From assembly GCF_000485595.1 (NCBI RefSeq), contig NW_014577160.1, positions 560,600 through 583,471 on the forward strand: a stretch of 22,872 nt of DNA. The letters are read 5' to 3'. The DNA is from Priapulus caudatus. Lineage: Eukaryota > Priapulida > Priapulimorpha > Priapulimorphida > Priapulidae. A program made the translations under genes and the position numbers. The notes under the pieces were generated by a model. It was not told the origin of the DNA. It saw nothing but the letters and a program-made list of their open reading frames with translations, and ran no database searches. Positions 9,766-20,329 of this stretch are shown here, in pieces. Positions within the stretch are counted from its first letter, which is position 1; each line of letters begins with the position of its first letter.

Positions 9766-10135
9766 ACCACACAACACACACGCACACGCACCACACGACA
9801 CACGCACAGCACACGACACACCCACACACCACGCACACGCAGCGCGCGCGCGCGACCAACACACACACACACACACCACACACACCACAGGCACACACGA
9901 CACCCCACAACGACAACACGCACACACGACCACACGCATGCACGACCACACACAACGACACACGGCGACATACACGCACCACACACACACACACACGCAC
10001 ACGCACAACCACACACAGCACGCGCAACCACAACACACACTCTCACACAACCACACACACTCGGCATACACGCAACACACACACACAACCACCGCACCAC
10101 ACAGCGCCCAGCACACACACGCGCGCACCACACAG
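9766..10135. repeat. CA-rich tract (left)
   Basis: ACACACAC and CGCACACG runs, with GCGCGCGCGCG at 9840-9854. The inverted counterpart is the GT-rich tract at 17745-18135. Confidence 0.9.
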
Positions 10136-10167
10136 GCCTATCACAACACGTCGGGCTGGTTAGAAGC

Positions 10168-10340
10168 CAGAAGAGAAAAAGAAAGAGAGAGAGGAGGTAG
10201 GAGGATGAAGAGGAGGGGGAGAAGGACGAGAGAAGAGAAGAAGAAGAAGAAGAGAAGAAGCAAGAAGAAGAAGAAGAAGAAAGAAGAAGACGACGACGGA
10301 CGACGACGACGACGACGACGAGACGACGACAGACCGACGA
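10168..10340. repeat. GA, GAA and GAC purine-rich tract (left)
   Basis: The tract passes from GAGAGA to GAGGAG, then GAAGAAGAAG and then GACGACGACG. The plus strand is nearly all purine up to the GAC part. It matches the TC/TTC/GTC tract at 17525-17730. Confidence 0.9.
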
Positions 10341-10429
10341 CCGAGAAGGGAAGACAGGTGATGGCAAAACGGTGATATAGAAGGACGGGGAATAAAGGCC
10401 CTTGTAGTTACCATGATGGCAACTTGCTA

Positions 10430-11765
10430 TCACACCACCCTCATCACACCTGTCAGATTCCACTCACTACTGCAGCTCCCCCCTCGCCGCACAATGGTAG
10501 CTTGCTACATCACAGTAAACTTATCCACACATTGACCAATCCACTCACTACTGCAGCCCTCCACGCCTCTCCCCACAATGGTCAGCTGCTACATCACACC
10601 ACCCTCATCACACATTCAGCATTCCCACGTCACTACTTGCACCCTCACCCCCTCCCACAATGGTAGTGCCCTCACTCCACACTAACTTCATTCACACATT
10701 GCACCATCCACTCACTACTGCAGCCCTCACGCTCTCCCCACAATGGTAGCTGCCTACATCACACCACCCTCATCACACATTCACCATCCACTCACTACTG
10801 CAGCCCTCACCCTCTCCCCACAATGGTAGTACTTACATCAATCTACCACCCCTCATCACACATTCACCATCCTCTCACTACTGCAGCTCTCACGCCCTCT
10901 CCCACAATGGTAGCTTGCTACATCACACCACCCTCATCACACATTCCATTCCACTCACTACTGCAGCCCTCACCCTCTCCCACAATTGGTAGCTGCTACA
11001 TCACACCACCCCTCATCACAATCACCATCACTCACTACTGCAGCCCTCACCCTCTCCCCCAATGTAGATGCTACATCACCACACCTCATCACACATTCAC
11101 CATCCACTCGGCTTACTGTAGCCCTCACCCCTCCCCACAATGGTACGTGCTACATCACACCACCCTCATCACGACCTTCAGCACTCACTCACTACGCCAG
11201 CCCTCACACCTCTCCCCACAATTGGATAGTATGCTACATCACACCACCCTCATCACACATTCACCATCCACTCACTACTGTAGCCCTCACCCACCTCCCC
11301 ACAATGGTAGCTGCTACATCACACCACCTCATCACACATTCACCATCCAACTCCTACTGCAGCCCTCACCCTCCCCACAATGGTAGCTGCTACATCACAC
11401 TATCTTCATCACACATTCACCATCCACTCACTACTGTAGCCTCACGCCGCTCCCCACAATGGTAGCTGCTACATCACACTACCCTCATCGCACCTTCAGC
11501 ATCCACTCACTACTGCAGCCCTCCCCTCTCCCCACAATCGGTAGCTGCTACATCACACCACCCTCATCACACATTCACCATCACTCACTACTGCAGCCCT
11601 ACCCTCTCCCCACAATGGTAGCTTGCTACATCACACCACCCTCATCACACATTCACCATCAACTCACTACTTGCAGCCCTCACCCTCTCCCCACAATGGT
11701 AGTCTGCTACATCACCACCTTCATCCACACGATTCACCTATCCACTCGCGTACTGTAGCCCTCAC
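10430..11765. repeat. Module M2, left copy: 79-bp minisatellite
   Basis: The unit starts CTCACTACTGCAGCCCTCAC and continues CCTCTCCCCACAATGGTAGC, TGCTACATCACACCACCCTC, ATCACACATTCACCATCCA, for 79 bases. About 17 units are present. Variant units (CGCACCTTCAGCATCC near 11490; GACCTTCAGCACTCACTC near 11173) lie in the same order and distance from the inner edge as in the right arm. The histidine-, serine- and proline-rich frames are by-products. Confidence 0.95.
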
Positions 11766-13080
11766 CCTCTGTCCTGATGATAGCTACGAGCTGTTTGATC
11801 ATCCCCCCATCACATATTCAGCATCACTCACGAGGGAAGCCCTCAGCAGTGCCATCACGGCGCATCAATGTCAGCAACCCATCGCGTGAAGTAAAATCCT
11901 GTCTATTGGGGTGTGCACTGAGCGTGCATCACCTCGAATTAGCACTTACGCACGGCCGCAAAGACACCTTTAACGCCGCCGCCCGCCGCCGCCCCCGGCA
12001 GAATAAATGGTGAGCATTATCGCATTGCCGCCGCCGTGAAACAGAAAGAGCGATCGCAGCGCTGAGGTGAGCAGCGAGATGTGTCACACCCGCCGACGAC
12101 GACCGTGGATGGAACATCGGACGCGGCCGCGTTTTAACGCCGTTAACGGAAAAAAAAGATCCCCGTCAGCGGCTGCGTATTACTATACTCCACGCTATAT
12201 TATAATATGTAGGACAGCGCAGGCTTCCCCATATATTATTTATAGCGCCGTACACTACGCCCCGACATGGAGACTAGAAAGGGAGAAGTGCCGGAGCTTC
12301 CTTAGATATACAACTCCCATGCACTCCCGCATGCTGAAAATTGATTTCCTATAAATCGCAGGGGTTAGACGGGCAGCAGTGGTAAATGCTCCGTTCAAAT
12401 GTCACCAGCACTGCTTGCGAGGCGCAAGCAGGCTGTATTGAGTTGTACGCCATCTGAGTGTGTGAAATATAATTCTAGAGAACCAAGAGTAATAGTAATC
12501 TACTCCGCAGGCTTGCCTTGCAATGCCTGATGAATCAATAATAAAGCCCCCCGCCCGCACCCCACAAACACCACACACGTGACACACCAAATTTATATCT
12601 CATCGATTAAAAATGTCGTCACAGCAGTGCAACAATACTAGTGTGGATTATATCTTTTAATTACTCCGCGCCCAACGGAGTTGGAAGGGATGGGTTATGT
12701 TTTCGCCTCTCGTGTGTTCGTGTGTTCGCGCGATCGATATTAGCGCGCGTCAGCCAGCGAGCCAGCCGAGCAGAGCGAGCCAGCAAGCGCTGTACATGTC
12801 AGGCCGAGCAGCAAGCAGAGCGGCTGCTACGAGCGAGCGATGGCAAGCAGCAAGCCAGCAGCCAGCAAGCCAGCGCTGTACATGTCAGCACGCTGTGCGT
12901 TATGTCGTGGCTTTTGTTTAGTGTCGTTCGTGAGTCGCTATGGCGCTTATGTCGGGTCGGCGGAGGTATGACATTCTTCGTGAGTGCACTCTGTCTACTG
13001 TTGTTGACTGTGTGCACACTCGAAAATTAAAATATGAATTCTTAATATTTCACTGTGATATCCTATTTGATTCTGACTTC
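11766..13080. repeat. Module D, left copy: innermost unique block
   Basis: Mostly non-repeated, and matched inverted at 14769-16080. It holds a CCGCCGCCC run near 11972-11998, a well-conserved stretch 12170-12350, and a GCCAGCAAG-type short repeat near 12750-12880 with two copies of GCGCTGTACATGTCAG. No known protein is recognised. The two arms give different frames through the short repeat, so a gene call is not supported. Confidence 0.7.
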
Positions 13081-13245
13081 CCCTCCCTCGCTCTCTCTCT
13101 CATCTCTCTGTTCTCTGTCTCTGTCTCTGTCTTCTGGTCTCTGTCTCTGTCTCGGTCTCTGTCTCCTGTACTCTCTCTCTCCTCTCTCTCATCTCTCTCA
13201 TCTCTCTCTCCTCCTCTCCTCTCTCTTTCTCTCTCTCTCTCTTCC
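13081..13245. repeat. CT/CTGT-rich tract at the inner end of the left arm
   Basis: Runs of CTCTCT and CTGTCT. Only its outer end (CCTCCCTCGCTCTC) is mirrored in the right arm at 14768-14789, so the left-arm homology ends inside this tract at about 13105. The breakpoint of the central segment is therefore in a simple repeat. Confidence 0.85.
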
Positions 13246-13405
13246 CAGTGTTTCATTAACTGACTGGTTCCCAGTGTTTCATTAACTGACTGGTTTCCAA
13301 TTTCACACTGACTGGTGTCCAGTGTTTCATTAACTGACTGGTTCCAAGTGTTTCATTAACTAGCTGGTTTGCAAATTCCAATCTCGCACTGACTGGCTCT
13401 CAGGC
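13246..13405. repeat. Short M1 array in the central spacer
   Basis: About six monomers in the same orientation as the right-arm M1 (GTTTCATTAACTGACTGG type). The arm arrays have about 45, so this copy is strongly shortened. It begins abruptly after the CT tract. Confidence 0.85.
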
Positions 13406-14768
13406 ATGCAATTCCCTATTATCTACTTCTGATCATACTGACATGCACATGTCGGCTGCATGCATCGGAGAGCGGGTGGTGTGTCAGTACCAGCACGCGG
13501 GGCTGCTTACATCAGAGAGCAGTGTTTGCGCTCGCATCCATCTCGACATGGGCCGCGACCGGCAACTGCGCAAATGGCTTCATCTCTACGAGGCATCCCC
13601 TCCCCCTTGCCGCGCAGCTTTTATGAAAGTAGGCCGTGCGCGCGCGTGCGGCGGCGACGCGAGATTGGTCGCTGGCCGGCAAGCTAGGAAGCGTATTGAT
13701 TATGTGTAACGTTCAGTCAGCATTACGTATATCAAATACCAGAGTAGGGCAGCTTGCCGTTGTGCGTACACACGCCAGAGGTCGGCGAAGCCACGGGCGG
13801 GGCTGCCGGTCGCCGTGGCCACGAGTCGACGTTCGCATGTAAATGATCAGCTCGGTTCGAGTCAACGCATAAGCGGGGGGGGGGGCGTTTCGATTTTAAT
13901 TAAAATGAAATGTTGAGTACGCTATCATTAAAATGCGCAATTTGCACATCAAAACACGGCGTTTGTGCTGCATCGTTATCACGGACTAATCAAGTATTTG
14001 CTCGTTAGCATCCAAGCTAACATCCGGCTGCGTCGCTCCTCGGCAATCAGCGGCATCAAATCACAGCCCTTGTCACAGGTGCACATGCACTGACGCACCG
14101 TCATTGTTCCGCCATCTTTTTTCGGCCCCACGGTAAAAGGGGGCTTGCTCGCCGCCGCGTAATTAAATTCGTCTCGAAAATGTCGTCGGATTTCGTGCCG
14201 ACGCTTTACCCGTTTTTTTCGCCCCCGAAGCAATCGTCGAAAGTATCTCATCTTCTCACAAAGGTTTCAGCGTCTTGCGTCGGCCCGAGAGCGGTAGCTT
14301 AACAAGCGAGTGCAGGGTACTTCTCGCCAGTGGGTGGCAGGTGTTGATGTAGTGTAAGCTGTCAAATCTAGTTAGCAGGACTGTGGTTAGGATCAGGGTT
14401 AGGGTTACAATTTGTGTTACAACTTACAGTTAGGGTTATCCTGCATCGAATTTAATTTATTTTGGGCAATGCTTTATTCTAGGTGGTTTAATCAGCAGTT
14501 TTAGGATGGCAGAGCAGGTTGGGGGGGGGGTGCATCCTGGCAAATATCCCCTCCAAAGGAGAATGCACATCAAGTACACTTGTTTTTTTAGTAACACTTT
14601 TAATGCAAGTGTGTCCCACGAAGAAAAATGCTTATAAATCAAGAACACTTGCTTTTTATCGACACTTTTAAGGCGGGACAGAGAGTGATACATATGTGAT
14701 GAGGGATGTATGAGAGATGCACTGACAGAGGCATATCAGTAACGTAGGCAAATATCCACAACGGCAAG
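13406..14768. repeat. Module B, central copy (unpaired in the palindrome)
   Basis: This is a direct repeat of 20330-21809 in the right arm and an inverted repeat of the left B block. It stops at ACGGCAAGT at 14768. There the right-arm copy continues into T, but this copy joins D. The last 99 bases (14671-14769) are identical to 21711-21809, an offset of 7,040. Confidence 0.9.
14109..14118 (-). promoter_or_regulatory. YY1-like motif (central B copy)
   Basis: CCGCCATCTT on the plus strand, conserved with the left and right B copies. Function is inferred only. Confidence 0.35.
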
Positions 14769-16080
14769 TGAGAGCGAGGGAGGGGGAGAGTCAGAAATCA
14801 AATAGGAATACAAGTTGAAATATTAGAATTTCATATTTTATTTTCGAGTGTGCACCACAGTCACAACTAGACAGAGTGCACTCACGAAGAATGCATACCT
14901 CCGCCGACGACATACGCCATACGCCGCACGAACACACGAATAAGCCACGACATACGCCAGCGTGCTGACATGTACACGCTGGCTTGCTGGCTTGCTGGCT
15001 TGCTGGCTTGCTGCTCGCTCGCTCGTAGCAGCCGCTCGTTGCTGCTGCTCGCTGACATGTACACGCTTGCTGGCTCGCTGCTCTGGCTGGCTCGCTGGCT
15101 GACGCGCTAATATCGATTGCGCGAACACACGAACGCACGAGAGCGAAAACATAACCTCCCTTCCAACTCCGTTGGGCGGAGGTAATAAAAGATATAATCC
15201 ACACTAGTATTGTTGCACTTGCTGTGACGACATTTTAATCGATGAGATATAAATTTGTGTGTGTCACGTGTGTGGTGTTTGTGGGGTTGGGGGCGGGGCT
15301 TTATTATTGATTTCATCAGGCATTGCAAGCAAGGCTGCCGAGTAGATTACTATTACTCTTGGTTCTCTAGTAATTATATTTCACACACTCAGATGGCGTA
15401 CAACTCAATACAGCCTGCTTGCCCTCGCAAGCAGTGCTGGTGACATTTGAAGGGAGCATTTACCACTGCTGCCCGTCTAACTCCAGCGATTATAGGAAAT
15501 CAATTTCAGCATGCGGGAGTGCATGGGAGTTGTATATCTAAGGAAGCTCCACACTTCTCCCTTTCTATTCTCATGTTGGGGCGGCTAGTGTACGGCGCTA
15601 TAAATAATATATGGGGAAGCCTGCGCTGTCCTACATATTATAATATAGCGTGGAGTAGTAGTAATACGCAGCCGCTGAACGGGGATCTTTTTTTCCCGTT
15701 AACGCGTTAATACCGTGCGCGCGTCCGATGTTCATCCACGGTCGTCTGTCGGCGGGTGTGACACATCTCGCTCATCACCGCCTGCGATCGCTCTTTCTGT
15801 TTCACGGCGGCGCATGCGATAATGCTCACCATTTATTTCTGCCGGGGGCGGCGGCGGCGGCGGCGGTTAAAGGGTGTCTTTGCGGCCGTGCGTAAGTGCT
15901 ATTCGAGGTGATGCACGCTCGTGCACACCACATAACAGGATTTTACTTCACGCGATGGGGTTGCTGACATTGATGCGCCGTGATGGCACTGCTGAGGGCT
16001 TCCCTCGTGAGTGGATGCTGAATATGTGATGGGGGGGGGGAAGATGATCAAACAGCTGTGGCTATCATCGTGGGGTGAGC
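14769..16080. repeat. Module D, right copy
   Basis: Inverted match of 11766-13080. It contains TTGCTGGC-type short repeats at 14975-15110 with GCTGACATGTACACGC twice, and a GGCGGCGGCGG run near 15847-15866. No gene is recognised. Confidence 0.7.
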
Positions 16081-17458
16081 TATCAGAGGGTGAGGGCTAC
16101 AGTAGTGAGTGGATGGTGAATGTGTGATGAGGGTGGTGTGATGTAGCAGCTACCATTGTGGGGAGAGGGTGAGGGCTGCAGTAGTGAGTGGATGGTGAAT
16201 GTGTGATGAGGGTGGTGTGATGTAGCAGCTACCATTGTGGGGAGAGGGTGAGGGCTGCAGTAGTGAGTGGATGGTGAATGTGTGATGAGGGTGGTGTGAT
16301 GTAGCAGCTACCATTGTGGGGAGAGGGTGAGGGCTGCAGTAGTGAGTGGATGCTGAAGGTGCGATGAGGGTAGTGTGATGTAGCAGCTACCATTGTGGGG
16401 AGGGCGTGAGGGCTACAGTAGTGAGTGGATGGTGAATGTGTGATGAGGGTGGTGTGATGTAGCAGCTACCATTGTGGGGAGAGGGTGAGGGCTGCAGTAG
16501 TGAGTGGATGGTGAATGTGTGATGAGGGTGGTGTGATGTAGCAGCTACCATTGTGGGGAGAGGGGGAGGGCTGCAGTAGTGAGTGGATGGTGAATGTGTG
16601 ATGAGGGTGGTGTGATGTAGCATACTATCCAATTGTGGCGGAGAGGTGTGAGGGGCTGGCAGTAGTGAGTGAAGTGCTGAAGGTCGCTGATGAGGGTGGT
16701 GTATGGTAGCACGTACCATTGTGGGGAGGGGTGAAGGGTACAGTAAGCGAGTGATGGTGAATTGTGTGATGAAGGTGGTGGTGATGTAGCCATCTACATG
16801 TGCGGGGAGAGGTGAGGGCTGCATAGTGAGTTGATGGTGACTTGTGATGAGGGGTGGTGGATGTAGCAGCTACCAATTGGTGGCGTAGAGGGTGAGGGCT
16901 GCAGTAGTGAGTTGGATGTGAATGTGTGAGTGAGGGTGGTGTGATGTAGCAAGCTACCATGTGGGAGAGGGCGTGAGAGCTGCAAGTAGTGAGCAGGATG
17001 GTCCATGTGTGATGAGGTGGTGGCGCTATGACCGCACGTTGATGTAAGTACTACCATTGTGGGGAGAGGGTGAGGGCTGCAGAGAGTTGGACGGTGAATG
17101 TGTGATGAGGGTGGTGTGATGTAGGGCAGCTACCATTGTGGGGAGAGCGTGAGGGCTGCAGTAGTGAGTGATGGTGCAATGTGTGAATGAAGTTAGTGTG
17201 GAGTGAGGGCACCTACCATTGTGGGAGGGGGTGAGGGTGCAAGTAGTGACGTGGGAATGCTGAATGTGTGATGAGGGTGGTGTTGATGTAGCAGCTGACC
17301 ATTTGGTGGGGAGAGGCGTGGAGGGCTGGCAGTAGTGAGTGGATTGGTCAATGTGTTGATGTAAGTTTACTGTGATGATGCAAGCTACCATTGTGCGGCG
17401 GAGGGGGGAGCTGGCAGTAGTGAGTGGAATCTGAAGGTGTGATGAGGGTGGGTGTCGA
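16081..17458. repeat. Module M2, right copy: 79-bp minisatellite
   Basis: About 17 units. Starts of the unit at 16181, 16260 and 16339 give an exact 79-base period. Units from 16083 to about 16618 are almost free of indels, while later ones are noisy. Confidence 0.95.
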
Positions 17459-17524
17459 TTAGCAGTTGCGCATCATTGTAACTACGAAGGGCCTTTATCC
17501 CGCGTCCTTCTATAATCAACCGTC

Positions 17525-17730
17525 ATCACCTTCTTCTTCTTCGTCGTCGGTCTGTCGTCGTCTTGTCGTCGTCCGTCGTCGTCGTCCGTCGTCTCTTCTC
17601 TCTTACTTCTTTCTTCTTCTTCTTCTTCTCTCCTTCTTCGTCTTCTCTCTTCTCTCCTCCTCCTCCCCCTCCTCTTCATCCGCCTTCTCCTCCTCTACTT
17701 TTCTTTTTCTTCTTCTGCTTCTAACCAGCC
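17525..17730. repeat. CTT, GTC and TC pyrimidine-rich tract (right)
   Basis: Inverted match of the GA/GAA/GAC tract at 10168-10340, with different local lengths. Confidence 0.88.
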
Positions 17731-17744
17731 CCGACGGTGTTGGA

Positions 17745-18135
17745 GAGGCCTGTGTGTGTGCGGCGTGTGTGTGTGCGTGTGTGGCGTGTTGTGGTGTGTG
17801 TGTGTGTGTGTGTGTTGTGTAGAGTTGGGTGGTGGTGCGTAGGTGTATTTGCGCGCGCGTGTGTGTGTGTGTGTGGTGTGTGTGTGTGTCGCGTGGTATG
17901 TCGTCGTGTGCATCGTTGTGTGTGTGTGTGCCGTGCGTGCGGTGTGTGTGCGTGTGTGCGCGTGTGTGTGTGTGCGTTGTGGGCGTGTGCGTGTGTGGCG
18001 CTGTGCGGTGTGTGTGTGTGTGTGGTGTGTGTGTGTTGTGTGCGCGCGCGCGCGCTGCGTGTGGCGTCGGTGTGCTGGGTGTGTGTGTGCTGTGCGTGTG
18101 TCGTGTGGTGCGTGTGCGTGTGTGGTGTGTGGTAA
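17745..18135. repeat. GT-rich tract (right)
   Basis: TGTGTG and GTGCGTG runs with GCGCGCGCGCGC near 18043-18054. Counterpart of 9766-10135. Cysteine- and valine-rich frames are by-products. Confidence 0.9.
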
Positions 18136-18329
18136 CGGTCACGGCAACATCCCTCAGCAGTCCGCAGCAGTGTCGTTGTCTGTCTTGTAATAAGTCATAC
18201 ACGGTCGCATGAAGCAAATACGGTGATATTGGCGTGTATTGCCGGCCGCGTGTACGGGCGAAAGTCGCTTTATCTCGCTTTCATTATATACTGCGAATTT
18301 CGTAGCATTATGTTAATGTTAACGTGCGT
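18136..18329. other. Unique block between GT tracts (right)
   Basis: Inverted match of 9596-9765, including CATGAAGCAAATACGG and TTTCATTATATAC. No gene is seen. Confidence 0.65.
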
Positions 18330-18775
18330 TGTGTTGTGCCGCTCGTCTTTTTCTGTGTGTGCGTGCGGCGTGCGTGCGTAGTGTGTGTTTGAGTGCGTAC
18401 GTGCGTGTAGTTGTTGTGATGTGGTGTGTCGCGCTGCGATGCGTGCAGTCGCGTGCGTGCGTGCGTGCTGGCGTGTGGTGTTGTGCATGTGTGAGTGTGT
18501 GTGTGTTTGTGCGTGTGTACAGTGCGTGCCTGCGTGTATCTGTGCACCGTAAGCAGTGAGGCCTGGCAATGGCGTGCCAGTACCAAGAGTTTAATTCGTG
18601 AATCTATGTGCGTGGCGTGCGTGTGTGTGCGTGCGTGCCCGTAGGTGTGTGCGTAGGCATGCGTGCGTACTATGTGTGTTCGTTGTTCCCGTGTGGCGCG
18701 TGTTGTGTCGGCGTGTGTGCGCGTGCGGCATGTTTGTGCATGCATGCGTGTGCGTATGCGTGCCAAGGATGCATT
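18330..18775. repeat. GT/GTGC-rich tract (right)
   Basis: GTGCGTGCGTGC runs with a short unique part near 18550-18605. Counterpart of 9134-9595. Confidence 0.85.
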
Positions 18776-19192
18776 CACTGCCAGCCTGGCCTTGTTGTGG
18801 AAAGCGTCCCTGCCACATCGACGCTATACAGCAACCTTAGGTGCGTGAAAGGCCACAGGCTGTCATTGCAATAGTACGGTCGGGCTGGGCGAGAGAATCG
18901 CGCGTGTCACTCACTGATAGGTTGCTAGAGTTAGACCGTTTGTTCTCATCGCCAGCAGTCACGCACCGCACGCAGCGCACGCACGCACGCACGCACTGGG
19001 CCACACACCACGACGGCACGCACACAGTGCGACCTCTTAGGCTCCAGCAAAAGAGGCAATGTGCTCTGCGGCTATCCCCACTGTCAGAAACTCGCAATTT
19101 TCAGTGAGGGCTTTCGGATTCGTTCACTGACTTTCATTACATCAAGTTCACGAACGGCCCACTGTCCAGTTCTAGCAACAACTCATTCGTCC
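18776..19192. other. Module C, unique part next to M1 (right)
   Basis: Inverted match of 8741-9133. It has a CGCACGCACGCACGCAC run near 18977-18995. No recognisable gene. Confidence 0.65.
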
Positions 19193-20310
19193 AAGTCTCC
19201 AAACTGGCGGACTGGTTCGCAATGTCTGCACTAGACTGCACTGATTCACAGTGTTCATATACTGATCTGGTTCCATATGCCTCACTAACTGACTGATTCG
19301 CCAGTGTTTCATTAACCTGACTGGTTCCAAATGTCTCACTAACGTGACTGATTCACAGGTGTTTCATTAACTGACTGGTTCGCACATGTCTCACTAAGCT
19401 GACTGGATTCACAGTGTTTTAAGTTTTAACGTGACTGATTCCCAGTGGTTCATTAAAACTGACAGGTTTCCAATCTCACACCTGCAGAACCACTGGTTCC
19501 CAGTGGTTATTCATTTAACTGACTGATTTCCCAAGTGTTTATTAACTGACTGATTCACGCAGTGTTGTTCATTAAAACTGGAGCTGTTTCCAATCTCACA
19601 CTGACTGGTTCCAGTGTTCACTAATACTGATTCCCCAGTGTTTCATTAAGCTGACCTTTGTTCCATATGTCTCACTAACTGACTGATTTTCCAGTGTTTC
19701 ATTAACTGACTGATTCCCAGTGTTTCATTAAAACTGACTGGTTTCCAATTCTCAGCACTGACTGTTCCCAGTGTTTCATTAACTGACTGATTTCCCAGTG
19801 TTTTCACTTAACTGACTGGCTCCCGGACGTGTTTTCATAACTGACTGGTTTCAATGTCTCAGCTAACTGACTGGCTCGCCAAGTGTTTCACTAACTGACT
19901 GCATTCCCAGTGTATTTCCTTAACCTGACTGGTTCCATATGTCTCACTAAAACTGACTGATTCCCAGTGTTTTATTAACTTGACTGATTCAATGTTCACT
20001 CACTGACTGATTTCCAGTGTTTCAATTAACTGACTGGCTCCCAGTGTTTCATTAAAAACTGACTGGTCGAATCTCACACTGAACTGGTGTCCAGTGGGTC
20101 ATAAGCTGACTGATTCCAAGGTTTCATTAACTGACTGATCGCTAATGCTCATCCTTAAGCTGACTTGGCTCTCCAGTGTTTTAGCTAACTGACATGGTTC
20201 CGCAGTGTTTCATTAACTGAGCTGGTTTTCCAATTTCACACTGACTGGGTTTCACAGTGTGTCATTAACTGACTGATTCCCAAGTGTTTCATTAACGGTA
20301 GCTGTTGGAC
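19193..20310. repeat. Module M1, right copy: minisatellite of about 26 bp
   Basis: About 44 monomers of the three types described for the left copy, in reverse complement (GTTTCATTAACTGACTGG, GTCTCACTAACTGACTG, AATCTCACACTGACTGG). Many indels are present. Confidence 0.92.
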
Positions 20311-20329
20311 ATATTTATCCAGCAATCTA

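Larger units (their letters stand above)
5178..13105. repeat. Left arm of a giant inverted repeat (module order T-B-M1-C-M2-D)
   Basis: The arm matches the reverse complement of 14765-22872 module by module. Clear anchor pairs include 6142-6210 with 21815-21900, 8775-8830 with 19100-19160, 9690-9730 with 18170-18215, 12170-12340 with 15530-15680, and 13015-13100 with 14768-14850. The arms differ by scattered indels and some substitutions. The outer end coincides with the AP2A splice acceptor and first exon bases. Homology on the right runs to the window edge, so the true outer ends are not visible. Confidence 0.92.

Noticed and set aside
9663-10463. Long open frames of 266 and 229 codons on both strands in the CA/GA region
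   Set aside because: They are produced by CA, GA and GAC repeats, occur on both strands at once, and are not kept in the same frame in the other arm.
10823-11386. 187-codon plus-strand frame rich in His, Ser and Pro
   Set aside because: It translates the 79-bp minisatellite. The period is not a multiple of three and indels shift the frame between arms.
12641-13030. MWIISF... frame, also seen at 15204-14791 on the other strand
   Set aside because: Only the first residues and scattered pieces agree. The two copies use different frames through the GCCAGCAAG repeat and no known domain is visible.
13795-13880. tRNA B-box-like GGTTCGAGTC
   Set aside because: The flanks do not form a T-arm or acceptor stem, and no matching A box is seen upstream.
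13081-14768. Simple fold-back read with a missed adapter as the full explanation
   Set aside because: The 1.66-kb unpaired centre and the 60-bp duplication limited to one arm do not fit a single molecule read twice. A more complex misassembly is still possible.
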